From assembly GCF_001426405.1 (NCBI RefSeq), contig NZ_LMEP01000022.1, forward strand, positions 562,229 through 626,228: 64,000 nucleotides of DNA, read 5' to 3'. Of the stretch, positions 1-8,591 are shown in pieces (position 1 is the first letter of the stretch; every line of letters begins with the position of its first letter). The translations under genes and the position numbers were made by a program. The DNA is from Streptomyces sp. Root1304. Lineage in GTDB: Bacteria; Actinomycetota; Actinomycetes; Streptomycetales; Streptomycetaceae. The notes beneath the pieces are model-generated. The model did not search any database, was not told the DNA's origin, and was given only the letters and a program-made list of their open reading frames with translations.

Positions 1-1
1 G

Positions 2-973
2 GCCGAGATCGAGCGGATCCAGGAGATGGGCGGCGCGATGGCCGCCGTCGAGTCCGGTTACCTCAAGTCGCAGCTCGTCTCCTCGCACGCCGAGCGGCGC
101 GCCCGGATCGAGGCCGGCGACGAGAAGATCATCGGCGTCAACATCTTCCAGGCGACCGAGGAGAACCCCCTCACCGCCGACCTGGACACCGCGATCATGA
201 CGGTGGACCCGGCGGTCGAGGCCCGGGTGGTCGGCTCGCTGACCACCTGGCGGGACAACCGCTACCAGCCGCCGTTCAACCACCCGCGCCCCTGCAAGGC
301 GCTGGAGCGCCTGAAGGAGGCCGCGCGGGGCACGGGCAACCTGATGGAAGCCACCCTGGAGTGCGCCCGCGCCGGTGTCACCACCGGCGAGTGGACCGGG
401 GCCCTGCGCGAGGTGTTCGGCGAGTTCCGCGCCCCCACGGGCGTCTCCTCCGCCCCGGTCGCGGTCACGGCCGAGGCCGGCACCCCGCTGGCCCTGGTCC
501 GCGAGAAGGTGGCCAGGACGGCCGACGAGCTCGGTGTCGGGCGGCTGCGCCTCCTGGTCGGCAAGCCGGGTCTCGACGGACACTCCAACGGGGCCGAGCA
601 GATCGCCGTACGCGCGCGTGACGCCGGTTTCGAGGTGGTCTACCAGGGCATCCGGCTGACCCCCGAACAGATCGTGAGCGCGGCCCTCGCCGAGGACGTG
701 CACTGCGTGGGTCTGTCGATCCTCTCCGGCTCGCACGCCGAGCTGGTCCCGGACGTCCTCGACCGCCTCCGTGAGGCGGGCGCGGCCGACGTACCGGTCA
801 TCGTCGGCGGGATCATCCCGAACGCCGACGCCGCGGAACTGAAGCGTGCGGGCGTGGCCGCCGTCTTCACACCGAAGGACTTCGGTATCACGGAGATCAT
901 CGGACGTATCGTCGACGAGATCCGGACAGCTCACAAGCTCAGCCCCCTTGAAAGTACGGAGGTCCTCGCATGA
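2..973 (+). CDS. ecm: Ethylmalonyl-CoA mutase, C-terminal part (5' end outside window)
   Basis: This is the 3' part of a coenzyme-B12-dependent acyl-CoA mutase of the MeaA/Ecm type; the reading frame is open from base 2, so the gene begins upstream. The C-terminal half is a B12-binding domain with the base-off signature D-x-H-x2-G (GLDGHSNGAEQ, about base 574) and a following GLSILSGSH loop. The earlier part carries the conserved mutase TIM-barrel end (GVNIFQATEENPL). Ecm converts (2R)-ethylmalonyl-CoA to (2S)-methylsuccinyl-CoA in the ethylmalonyl-CoA pathway. The stop overlaps the next start as ATGA, and the following lyase, hydratase and dehydrogenase belong to the same pathway. That context favours Ecm over methylmalonyl-CoA mutase. 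Confidence 0.88.
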   Translation, partial: AEIERIQEMGGAMAAVESGYLKSQLVSSHAERRARIEAGDEKIIGVNIFQATEENPLTADLDTAIMTVDPAVEARVVGSLTTWRDNRYQPPFNHPRPCKALERLKEAARGTGNLMEATLECARAGVTTGEWTGALREVFGEFRAPTGVSSAPVAVTAEAGTPLALVREKVARTADELGVGRLRLLVGKPGLDGHSNGAEQIAVRARDAGFEVVYQGIRLTPEQIVSAALAEDVHCVGLSILSGSHAELVPDVLDRLREAGAADVPVIVGGIIPNADAAELKRAGVAAVFTPKDFGITEIIGRIVDEIRTAHKLSPLESTEVLA

Positions 974-1935
974 CCAGCCCTGTGAACCGGCTCCGCCCCC
1001 GCCGCTCCTGCCTGGCGGTCCCCGGCTCCAACCCGCGCTTCCTGGAGAAGGCCCAGGGCCTCGCGGCCGACCAGGTCTTCCTCGACCTGGAGGACGCGTG
1101 CGCCCCGCTGGCCAAGCCCGAGGCCCGGCACACCATCGTGAAGTTCCTCAACGAGGGCGACTGGACCGGCAAGACCCGCGTGGTCCGCGTCAACGACTGG
1201 ACGACCCACTGGACGTACCGTGACGTCGTCACCGTCGTCGAGGGCGCCGGCCAGAACCTCGACTGCATCATGCTGCCGAAGGTCCAGGACGCCCAGCAGA
1301 TCGTGGCGCTCGACCTGCTGCTGACGCAGATCGAGAAGACGATGGGCTTCGAGGTCGGCAAGATCGGCATCGAGGCCCAGATCGAGAACGCCCAGGGCCT
1401 CACGAACGTCAACGCCATCGCGCAGGCCTCCCAGCGCGTCGAGACGATCATCTTCGGCCCGGCCGACTTCATGGCCTCCATCAACATGAAGTCGCTGGTC
1501 GTCGGCGAGCAGCCGCCCGGCTACCCGGCGGACGCGTACCACCACATCCTGATGAGCATCCTGATGGCGGCCCGCGCCAACAACCTCCAGGCGATCGACG
1601 GCCCCTACCTCCAGATCCGCAACCAGGAGGGCTACAAGGCCGTCGCGCGGCGCGCCGCCGCCCTGGGCTTCGACGGCAAGTGGGTGCTGCACCCGGACCA
1701 GGTCGCCGCCGCGAACGAGATCTTCTCGCCCTCGCAGGAGGACTACGACCACGCCGAGCTGATCCTCGACGCGTACGACTACTACACGTCCGAGGCCGGC
1801 GGTAAGAAGGGCTCCGCGATGCTCGGCGACGAGATGATCGACGAGGCCTCCCGCAAGATGGCCCTGGTCATCTCCGGCAAGGGCCGCGCCGCCGGTATGC
1901 AGCGCACCTCCAAGTTCGAGATCCCGGAGGCCTGA
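970..1935 (+). CDS. HpcH/HpaI-type CoA lyase (malyl-CoA / beta-methylmalyl-CoA lyase)
   Basis: A 321-residue member of the HpcH/HpaI (CitE-like) aldolase family. It starts with the family opening RSCLAVPGSNPRFLEKA followed by FLDLEDA, where the acidic residues bind Mg2+, and has a central IGIEAQIENAQGL stretch with the conserved Gln/Glu and a late KWVLHPDQV. Within the ethylmalonyl-CoA pathway the lyase cleaves beta-methylmalyl-CoA to glyoxylate and propionyl-CoA. Its start overlaps the ecm stop by 4 bp, and the hydratase that supplies its substrate begins 5 bp downstream, so the genes are translationally coupled. Malyl-CoA specificity cannot be separated from methylmalyl-CoA by sequence alone. 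Confidence 0.85.
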   Translation: MTSPVNRLRPRRSCLAVPGSNPRFLEKAQGLAADQVFLDLEDACAPLAKPEARHTIVKFLNEGDWTGKTRVVRVNDWTTHWTYRDVVTVVEGAGQNLDCIMLPKVQDAQQIVALDLLLTQIEKTMGFEVGKIGIEAQIENAQGLTNVNAIAQASQRVETIIFGPADFMASINMKSLVVGEQPPGYPADAYHHILMSILMAARANNLQAIDGPYLQIRNQEGYKAVARRAAALGFDGKWVLHPDQVAAANEIFSPSQEDYDHAELILDAYDYYTSEAGGKKGSAMLGDEMIDEASRKMALVISGKGRAAGMQRTSKFEIPEA

Positions 1936-1940
1936 TCCCG

Positions 1941-2453
1941 ATGCAGTTCGGCCGCACCTACGAAGAGTTCGAAATCGGTGCCGTGTACAAGCACTGGCCC
2001 GGGAAGACGGTCACCGAGTACGACGACCACCTCTTCTGTCTGCTGACGATGAACCACCATCCGCTGCACATGGATGTGAACTACGCCGAGAACACGACGG
2101 ACTTCGGCAAGAACGTCGTCGTCGGCAACTACATCTACTCGCTGCTGCTCGGCATGTCCGTGCCGGACGTCTCCGGCAAGGCCATCGCCAACCTGGAGAT
2201 CGAGTCGCTGCGGCACGTGGCGCCGACCTTCCACGGCGACACGATCTACGGCGAGACCACGGTCCTCGACAAGACCCCGTCGAAGTCGAAGAACGACCGC
2301 GGCATCGTCTACGTCGAGACCAAGGGCTACAAGCAGGACGGCACCCTGGTGTGCGTCTTCCGCCGCAAGGTGATGGTCCCCACCGAGACGTACATCAAGG
2401 AGCGCGGCGGCGAGCAGCCCGGCCGCCCCCAGCTGAAGGAACAGGGGAAGTAG
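1941..2453 (+). CDS. MaoC-family hydratase, probable mesaconyl-C1-CoA hydratase
   Basis: A 170-residue single hot-dog (MaoC-like) protein. It opens with FGRTYEEFEIGAVYKHWPGKTVTEYDDHLF and contains the segment NHHPLHMD, equivalent to the Asp/His hydratase motif region, followed by NYIYSLLLGMS. In the ethylmalonyl-CoA pathway mesaconyl-CoA hydratase makes beta-methylmalyl-CoA, the substrate of the preceding lyase. The gene sits 5 bp after the lyase and 2 bp before the acyl-CoA dehydrogenase. The family is clear; the substrate is inferred from context. Confidence 0.82.
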   Translation: MQFGRTYEEFEIGAVYKHWPGKTVTEYDDHLFCLLTMNHHPLHMDVNYAENTTDFGKNVVVGNYIYSLLLGMSVPDVSGKAIANLEIESLRHVAPTFHGDTIYGETTVLDKTPSKSKNDRGIVYVETKGYKQDGTLVCVFRRKVMVPTETYIKERGGEQPGRPQLKEQGK

Positions 2454-2455
2454 CC

Positions 2456-3661
2456 ATGGCCCGACTCGCCCAGACCGCCGGGCTCACGGACGTCCAGCAG
2501 GAGATCCTCAAGACCGTCCGGGAGTTCGTCGACAAGGAGATCATCCCGGTCGCCACCGAGCTGGAGCACCGCGACGAGTACCCCCAGCAGATCGTCGACG
2601 GGCTCAAGGAGCTCGGTCTGTTCGGCCTGATGATCCCCGAGGAGTACGGGGGCCTGGGTGAGTCGCTGCTCACCTACGCGCTGTGCGTGGAGGAGATCGC
2701 GCGTGGCTGGATGTCGGTCTCCGGCATCATCAACACCCACTTCATCGTGGCGTACATGCTGAAGCAGCACGGCACGCAGGAGCAGAAGGACTACTTCCTT
2801 CCGCGGATGGCGGCCGGCGAGACCCGCGGCGCGTTCTCGATGTCGGAGCCGGCCCTCGGCTCGGACGTGTCGGCCATCACGTCGAAGGCGGTGAAGGACG
2901 GCGAGGAGTACGTCCTGAACGGCCAGAAGATGTGGCTGACGAACGGCGGCACCTCCTCGCTGGTGGCCGTTCTCGTACGAAGTGACGAAGGACACCCGGA
3001 GGGCACCGCCCCCCACAAGTCGATGACGACCTTCCTCGTCGAGAAGGAGCCCGGCTTCGGAGAGGTCCGCCCCGGCCTCACGATCCCCGGGAAGATCGAC
3101 AAGATGGGTTACAAGGGCGTCGACACGACCGAACTCATCATGGACGGACTGCGCATTCCGGCCAATCGGGTCCTCGGCGGGGTCACCGGCCGAGGGTTTT
3201 ACCAAATGATGGACGGCGTCGAGGTCGGCCGCGTCAATGTGGCGGCCCGTGGCTGTGGTGTCGCTCAGCGTGCTTTCGAACTCGGTGTCTCGTATGCCCA
3301 GCAACGTCACACTTTCGGCAAGGCCATCGCCCAGCACCAGGCGATTCAGTTCAAGCTCGCCGAGATGGCTACCAAGGTCGAGGCCGCGCATGCGATGATG
3401 GTGAACGCAGCACGCAAAAAGGACTCCGGGGAACGAAACGACCTCGAAGCAGGGATGGCGAAGTACCTCGCCTCCGAGTACTGCAAGGAGGTCGTCGAGG
3501 ATGCCTTCCGCATTCACGGTGGCTACGGCTTCTCGAAGGAGTACGAGATCGAGCGCCTCTACCGCGAGGCGCCGATGCTGCTCATCGGTGAAGGTACCGC
3601 CGAGATCCAGAAAATGATCATTGGTCGTCGGCTGCTCGAGGAGTACCGATTCCAGGGTTGA
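2456..3661 (+). CDS. Acyl-CoA dehydrogenase, probable methylsuccinyl-CoA dehydrogenase
   Basis: A 401-residue FAD-dependent acyl-CoA dehydrogenase. The chosen ATG lies 2 bp after the hydratase stop and is preceded by AACAGGGGAAG; an in-frame extension upstream would only read through the hydratase gene. Family landmarks are FSMSEPALGSDVSAI, QKMWLTNGG, the substrate/FAD segment RHTFGKAIAQHQAIQ, and a C-terminal RIHGGYGFSKEYEIERLYREA with IGEGTAEIQ. The putative catalytic base lies in the EIERLYREA region. In this operon the expected job is oxidation of methylsuccinyl-CoA to mesaconyl-CoA. GC content falls slightly toward the 3' end, but the frame remains intact. Confidence 0.83.
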   Translation: MARLAQTAGLTDVQQEILKTVREFVDKEIIPVATELEHRDEYPQQIVDGLKELGLFGLMIPEEYGGLGESLLTYALCVEEIARGWMSVSGIINTHFIVAYMLKQHGTQEQKDYFLPRMAAGETRGAFSMSEPALGSDVSAITSKAVKDGEEYVLNGQKMWLTNGGTSSLVAVLVRSDEGHPEGTAPHKSMTTFLVEKEPGFGEVRPGLTIPGKIDKMGYKGVDTTELIMDGLRIPANRVLGGVTGRGFYQMMDGVEVGRVNVAARGCGVAQRAFELGVSYAQQRHTFGKAIAQHQAIQFKLAEMATKVEAAHAMMVNAARKKDSGERNDLEAGMAKYLASEYCKEVVEDAFRIHGGYGFSKEYEIERLYREAPMLLIGEGTAEIQKMIIGRRLLEEYRFQG

Positions 3662-3830
3662 TTGTCGGTTTCGGGTCGGTTTGGCCGCGAAGAAGATCAC
3701 ACCCTGTGTTCGTCTTCCGGCCGCCGACTCGGTTCCTGGCTTACCCAGTTGCGCCCCGCAACCGATAACATCGCGGGAAAGCCGCCGTCCCCCGTTGCCA
3801 GTGCGGCATCATCCGCTACGAAGGTCATCC

Positions 3831-4487
3831 ATGCCCCACAGCCAAACCTCTGCACACCGCGACAGCCTCACCGGCGTACGCCTCGCGCGCGGAGCATCGC
3901 CGTGGCTCCTCCCGACCGTCGCCACCGCGGCGCTCAGCCTCGTGCGCGCCCGCAGGTCGAGGCGTGCCGCGGCCATCGCCGTGCCGGCCACCGCGCTCGC
4001 GGCCGGCATGCTGTGGTTCTTCCGCGACCCCGAGCGCGAGATCGCTCAGGGCCGGGTCATCTCCCCCGCCGACGGTGTGGTGCAGAGCATCATGCCGTGG
4101 AAGGACGGACGCACCCGGGTCGCCATCTTCATGAGCCCGCTGAACGTCCACGTCAACCGCGCGCCGCTGGCCGGCACCGTGACGTCCGTGGAGCACGTCC
4201 CCGGTGGGTTCGTCCCGGCGTTCAACAAGGAGAGCGAGAACAACGAGCGCGTTGTCTGGCACTTCGACACCGAGCTCGGTGACATCGAGATGGTCCAGAT
4301 CGCGGGCGCCGTCGCCCGGCGGATCGTGCCGTACATCCCGCAGGGGACGAAGGTCGAGCAGGGTGACCGTATCGGTCTGATCCGCTTCGGCTCGCGCGTC
4401 GACATCTACCTCCCCGAGGGTGTCGAGGTCGCCGTCGAGGTCGGCCAGGCCACCAAAGCGGGGGTGACTCGCATTGACCGTGATTGA
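3831..4487 (+). CDS. psd: Phosphatidylserine decarboxylase (short, archaeal-type)
   Basis: A 218-residue proenzyme of the short PSD type. An N-terminal hydrophobic stretch (about residues 20-60) ends in MLWFFRDPERE, followed by ISPADGVV and FMSPLNVHVNRAPLAG, both family signatures. The autocatalytic serinolysis site that creates the pyruvoyl group is the G187-S188 pair in RFGSRVDIYLP, giving an alpha chain of about 31 residues. The enzyme makes phosphatidylethanolamine from the product of the following gene. The 169 bp before it contain no other gene. Its stop lies 14 bp inside pssA, so the two are coupled. Confidence 0.9.
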   Translation: MPHSQTSAHRDSLTGVRLARGASPWLLPTVATAALSLVRARRSRRAAAIAVPATALAAGMLWFFRDPEREIAQGRVISPADGVVQSIMPWKDGRTRVAIFMSPLNVHVNRAPLAGTVTSVEHVPGGFVPAFNKESENNERVVWHFDTELGDIEMVQIAGAVARRIVPYIPQGTKVEQGDRIGLIRFGSRVDIYLPEGVEVAVEVGQATKAGVTRIDRD

Positions 4488-5346
4488 TCCCGACACACGG
4501 GCCGCCGACTGGGTCGCCGGCACCGATGCGGAAGCGGCCGAAGAGGCCGAGGAGATGCCGCTCTCGTTGAGGCTGTCCATAGCGGACGCCCTCACGCTCG
4601 GTAACGCCACGTGTGGATTCATGGCGGTGTACTTCACCACCACCGGAATCCTCATCCCGCACCTGACCGGCAGCAGCGAGACCGGCATGGCACGCAACAG
4701 CGCCGCCACCGCCGTGATCCTGATGCTGGCCGCCGCGATCTTCGACCTCTTCGACGGGATCGTGGCCCGCAAGCTGCGCTCCTCGCCCATGGGTGCGGAG
4801 CTCGACAACCTGTCGGACCTGATCAGCTTCGGTCTGGCCCCGGCCTACTTCGTACTCGTGTACGGCATGGTCGCGGACGACGCGCAGCAGAAGGTCTCGG
4901 CGGTCGCCGCGATCGTGGTGCTGCTCGCGGTGGTGCTGAGGCTCGCGAGATTCTCCTGCGTGACGATGAAGGACGGCATGTTCCAGGGCATGCCGAGCCC
5001 CTTCGGCGCGCTGACGGTGGTCTCGATCGTGCTGCTCGAGCTGCCGTTCATCCCGACGCTGCTCGCGATCATCGGTGTCGCCTGGCTGATGGTGAGCCGG
5101 GTCGAGTACCCCAAGCCGCGGGGTGTCCTCGCGGTGGCGATGCTCAGCTGGATCGTCGGCGCGATGGGCATGCTGGCGGCCTGGGCGTTCGACGCCCCGG
5201 GCGGACAGTTCCTGCTCCAGACCGGCTGCGCGCTCCAGGTAGTGATGGGCGCCGTGATCCCCCTCTTCGCGACGGCCCGTCGGGTGAACACCTTCCGCGG
5301 CAACCGGCGTGAGAGCCGGGAGGCGCGGGCGGCCCAGCTGCCGTAG
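4474..5346 (+). CDS. pssA: CDP-diacylglycerol--serine O-phosphatidyltransferase
   Basis: An integral membrane CDP-alcohol phosphatidyltransferase of up to 290 residues. The active-site motif is visible as D91-x2-D94-G-x2-A-R, then G107, D111 and D115 (DLFDGIVARK...GAELDNLSD), flanked by about six to eight hydrophobic segments. It makes phosphatidylserine, the substrate of the preceding decarboxylase. The start used is TTG at 4474, overlapping psd by 14 bp; a GTG at 4480 is an equally plausible start. The acidic N-terminus (EAAEEAEEMP) precedes the first membrane helix. Confidence 0.88.
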   Translation: MTVIDPDTRAADWVAGTDAEAAEEAEEMPLSLRLSIADALTLGNATCGFMAVYFTTTGILIPHLTGSSETGMARNSAATAVILMLAAAIFDLFDGIVARKLRSSPMGAELDNLSDLISFGLAPAYFVLVYGMVADDAQQKVSAVAAIVVLLAVVLRLARFSCVTMKDGMFQGMPSPFGALTVVSIVLLELPFIPTLLAIIGVAWLMVSRVEYPKPRGVLAVAMLSWIVGAMGMLAAWAFDAPGGQFLLQTGCALQVVMGAVIPLFATARRVNTFRGNRRESREARAAQLP

Positions 5347-5361
5347 GCGGACGACGTACGA

Positions 5362-5398
5362 GAAGGGCCCCGGAGGCGATGCGCCTCCGGGGCCCTTC
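5362..5398. terminator. Bidirectional hairpin terminator
   Basis: Perfect 16-bp inverted repeat with arms 5362-5377 and 5383-5398 and a 5-base loop, GC-rich and lacking a long T-run, as is usual in Streptomyces. It lies between the convergent pssA (plus) and the acetyltransferase gene (minus) and probably ends both transcripts. Confidence 0.8.
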
Positions 5399-5411
5399 CG
5401 TGTGCCCGGGT

Positions 5412-6410
5412 CTATCCGAGGCGCTTGTAGTAGAGCGTCGTGGGCCGCAGGACGCCGGACGGGTCGGCGGCGAAGTCCGGGACGGTGCCGACGGGCGTCC
5501 AGCCCGCGCCCCGGTAGAGGCGCTCGGCGGGGCTGTCGGTCTGGGTGTCCAGGACCAGCAGGGTGAGGCCGGTGGCACCGGCGTGGGCCTCGGCCGTGGC
5601 GAGCAGCCGCCGTCCGAGGCCCCGGCCGCGCGCGGAGCGGTGCACGAGGAGCCGGGCGATCTCGCCGCGGTGGCGGCCGTTGGCCGCGGCCGTACGGACC
5701 AGGGTGACGACGCCGGCCGGGCTCCCGTCCGGGCCGTGGGCCGCCCAGACCTCCCGGGCGCCCCTGGCGGCCTCGTCGGCGACGCCCGCCCACCAGGCGG
5801 CCGCCACGGCCGGGTCCAGGGGCGCCAGGAAGCCGACGGAGGCGCCGCCGTCCACGGCGTCCACGAGGAGCGCGGCGAGACCGTCGGCGGCGGCCCGTAC
5901 GCCCTCGGGAGTCAGCCGCTCGACGACGTCGAGCGGCTTCTCCAGGCAGAGCAGGTCCCGCCGGTCGTCCCAGGGGTCCACGACGGCGAAGCCGAGGGTC
6001 CGGTAGAGGGCCAGCGGTTCGTCCCGCCAGGACCAGACCGTGAGGCGTACGGCGGGCACCCCGGAGGCGGCGGCCCGGCGCACGGCCTCGGCCATGAGCG
6101 CCTTCGCGAGGCCCTTCCTCCGGGCCTCCGGCATCACCCAGAGCCGCTTGATCTCGGGGGCGCGGCCGTCACGGGGAGCCTTGAGGACGACACAGCCGAC
6201 GGGCTCGTCGCCGCCGGGCGGGGTGGCGAGCAGGACCGTGTCGGCGGCGAACGCGGCGGCCGGGTCCTCGGTCTCGGCGCGGTAGACGGCCGGGAGCTCG
6301 GCGACCGTCGCCACGGCCGTGCCCTTCTCGGCCTGGTTGACCAGGTGGTAGGCGGTGAGCAGGTCGGGAAGGCGGGGGTGGGAGCGGTTCTCCTCGATAC
6401 GCGCGGTCAT
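5412..6410 (-). CDS. Double-domain GNAT N-acetyltransferase
   Basis: A protein of about 332 residues with two tandem GNAT folds. The first half has IKRLWVMPEARRKGLAKALM, an acetyl-CoA-binding R-x2-G-x-A-like motif A, and LYRTLGF. The second half has IARLLVHRSARGRGLGRRLL (Q/R-x2-G-x-G/A) and LYRGAGW near the C-terminus. The acceptor substrate is not predictable. The start is placed at ATG 6410 (MTARIEENR); a GTG at 6425 in the same frame would add five residues. It converges on pssA across the hairpin and is divergent from the epimerase at 6469. Confidence 0.8.
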   Translation of the reverse strand: MTARIEENRSHPRLPDLLTAYHLVNQAEKGTAVATVAELPAVYRAETEDPAAAFAADTVLLATPPGGDEPVGCVVLKAPRDGRAPEIKRLWVMPEARRKGLAKALMAEAVRRAAASGVPAVRLTVWSWRDEPLALYRTLGFAVVDPWDDRRDLLCLEKPLDVVERLTPEGVRAAADGLAALLVDAVDGGASVGFLAPLDPAVAAAWWAGVADEAARGAREVWAAHGPDGSPAGVVTLVRTAAANGRHRGEIARLLVHRSARGRGLGRRLLATAEAHAGATGLTLLVLDTQTDSPAERLYRGAGWTPVGTVPDFAADPSGVLRPTTLYYKRLG

Positions 6411-6468
6411 GGGACAGAGCTTCACACCGCCGTGTTTCCGGCAGGTGACGATCTTCTAGGCTGGCGGC

Positions 6469-7338
6469 ATGCGTGTACTCGTCGCGGGCGCCACCGGCGC
6501 CGTGGGCCGTCGGCTCGTCCCCCTGCTGGAAGCGGCCGGTCATGAGGTCGTGGGCCTCTCCCGGCGCGGACCGCGCCCCGTGGACGTCCTGGACGCGGGG
6601 GCGGTGCGCCGGGCGGTGGCCGAGGCGTCACCGGACGCGGTGGTGCACCAGCTCACGGACCTGGGGGCGGCCGACGGCGCCGCGAACAACCGGGTGCGGG
6701 TCGAGGGCACCCGGAACCTGGTGGACGCGGCGCTCGCCGCGGGCGTCGGCCGGATCGTCGCGCAGTCGATCAGCTGGGCGTACGCCCCCGGGGACGGGCC
6801 CGCCGACGAGTCCGTACCGCTCGACCCCACCGAGGAGGTGCCCCGGTCGCGGATCGTCGCCGGGGTGCGCGCCCTGGAGTCCGCGGTGGCCCGGCTGCCG
6901 GAGGCCGTCGTCCTGCGGTACGGGATCCTCTACGGCCCGGGGACCTGGTACGCGCCGGGTGGCGCGGTCGCCGGCGCGCTGGCCGGGGACCCGGAGGCCC
7001 GGTTCCTGGGCAGCACGGCGGCGGACGACTCGGTCAGCTCCTTCGTGCACGTCGCCGACGCCGCCGACGCGGCCGTACGGGCCCTGGTGTGGCCCTCGGG
7101 CGCGTACAACGTGGTGGACGACGAACCCGCCCCCGGCCATGCCTGGGTGCCGGTCCTGGCGCGGGCCCTGGAGGCGCCGGCCCCCGCGCGGAGCGAGGGC
7201 CGGGCGCCGTGGGCGCGGGGCGCGGTGAACGCGCGGGCCCGCGCCCTGGGCTGGACCCCGGCCCGCCCGACCTGGCGGACGGGGTTCGCGGACCAGGGCG
7301 TGACCGGTGCGAGCGGTGCGGCCCGTCAGGGCGTGTAG
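6469..7338 (+). CDS. NAD-dependent epimerase/dehydratase family protein
   Basis: A 289-residue extended short-chain dehydrogenase. The N-terminus VLVAGATGAVGRRLVPLLEAAGHEV contains the G-x2-G-x2-G dinucleotide-binding motif. SISWAYAPG and LRYGILYGPGTWY follow, the latter bearing the family's catalytic Tyr region, although a classical YxxxK is not obvious. The substrate is unknown. A TAGGCT hexamer at 6457-6462 ends 6 bp before the ATG, so transcription may be close to leaderless. The 3' end overlaps the convergent binding-protein gene by 13 bp. Confidence 0.78.
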   Translation: MRVLVAGATGAVGRRLVPLLEAAGHEVVGLSRRGPRPVDVLDAGAVRRAVAEASPDAVVHQLTDLGAADGAANNRVRVEGTRNLVDAALAAGVGRIVAQSISWAYAPGDGPADESVPLDPTEEVPRSRIVAGVRALESAVARLPEAVVLRYGILYGPGTWYAPGGAVAGALAGDPEARFLGSTAADDSVSSFVHVADAADAAVRALVWPSGAYNVVDDEPAPGHAWVPVLARALEAPAPARSEGRAPWARGAVNARARALGWTPARPTWRTGFADQGVTGASGAARQGV

Positions 7339-8591
7339 GTCTTCGCCGCGTCCGAGACGAAGGGCTGCCTGACCGTGCGCATCCCGCCCGGGACCGACTT
7401 GTCGGGCTGGATGATGACGGACTCCCGGGACGACGGGGCCTTCGGGTCGCCGAGGTCGTGGCTCATCCCGAAGCCGGCGTCATGGGCGGTCATCGTCAGG
7501 AGCGCCTTGTCGACGCCGTCGCGGGTGAGGTCCTTGGCCGTGCAGGCCTTCTTCAGGGCCTCGCCGAAGACGCTCGCGGCCGTCCAGCCGGCCACGATGC
7601 CGTTGTCGAGGGCGTCGTCCGGGTAGGCGGCCCGGTAGTCGGCCACGAGCTTCTTCGCGGTCGGGGTGTCCGCGCCGATCGGCAGGCTCGGGGAGGCGAA
7701 CCAGTACATCTTCTCCAGGGCGGGTCCGGCCTGGGTGCCGAGGAGCTGCGGGGCGAAGGCCGAGTTGTTGCCGACGATCGGCACCCTGAGCCCGGTCGCG
7801 GCGGCCACGCCGACGAGGGAGGCCGCCTGGCGCGGTCCGGCGCTGATCACGATGCCCTTGACCCCGGCCTGCTTGAGCGCCGAGACCTGCGCCGACATGT
7901 CGTTGTCGGTGGGCTTGATCTTCTGCTCGACGACGGTCAGGCCCGCCTTCTCCGCCGCGTACTTCGAGCCCTTCAGCGCGTTCTCGCCGTAGTCGCCCTC
8001 GAAGTAGACGTGGCCGAGCTTGTCGCCCGCCTTCAGGCCCTTCTCCTTCAGCAGGAAGTCGACGGCGTTGATCGTCTCGACGTCGTACGTGGCGCCGAGG
8101 ACGCGGATGTACGGGGAGCCGAGCAGCGAGGCCGACCAGGCCTGTGGGAGGACCAGGCCCTTGTCCTGGCCGTCGACCCGGGGCTTGACGGCGGCGACGA
8201 ACGGGGAGCCGATGAACTGGGTGTAGCCGACGACCTTCGGCTCCAGTTCGGTGTAGGCGGCGAGCGCCTTCTGCGGGTCGTAGCCGTGGTCGCGGACGGT
8301 GAGCTCCAGCTGCCGGCCGCAGATCCCGCCGGCGGCGTTGACCTGCTTCACGTACAGCTGCTGGGCCTGGGTGACGCTCTTGCCGAGGGTGGCGTACACG
8401 CCGGTCATGTCGGTGAGCGCGCCGAGCGAGATCGTCTTGTCGGTGACGCCCTCGCCGGTCCTCACGCCGCCCGCTCCGGTCTCCCTGCCGTCGCCGGTCT
8501 TCGCCTTGGAGCTGCATCCGGCGGCGGTGAGGGCGACCAGTGCGGCGAGCGCGGCGGCCAGGCCCCGCACGGCCTGTCGTCTGTGGGTCAT
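7326..8591 (-). CDS. Branched-chain amino acid-type ABC transporter substrate-binding lipoprotein
   Basis: A 421-residue extracellular solute-binding protein of the Leu/Ile/Val (Peripla_BP_6) family. It has a lipoprotein signal peptide: basic MTHRRQAVRG, a hydrophobic core, then the lipobox L-T-A-A-G-C about residue 26. KTISLGALTDMTGVYATLG is the usual first beta strand of the family, and NAAGGICGRQLEL is its typical loop. It is the last gene of a five-gene operon; its start overlaps the permease stop by 4 bp (ATGA). The ligand could be a branched-chain amino acid, a short amide or urea; nothing here decides. Confidence 0.85.
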   Translation of the reverse strand: MTHRRQAVRGLAAALAALVALTAAGCSSKAKTGDGRETGAGGVRTGEGVTDKTISLGALTDMTGVYATLGKSVTQAQQLYVKQVNAAGGICGRQLELTVRDHGYDPQKALAAYTELEPKVVGYTQFIGSPFVAAVKPRVDGQDKGLVLPQAWSASLLGSPYIRVLGATYDVETINAVDFLLKEKGLKAGDKLGHVYFEGDYGENALKGSKYAAEKAGLTVVEQKIKPTDNDMSAQVSALKQAGVKGIVISAGPRQAASLVGVAAATGLRVPIVGNNSAFAPQLLGTQAGPALEKMYWFASPSLPIGADTPTAKKLVADYRAAYPDDALDNGIVAGWTAASVFGEALKKACTAKDLTRDGVDKALLTMTAHDAGFGMSHDLGDPKAPSSRESVIIQPDKSVPGGMRTVRQPFVSDAAKTYTP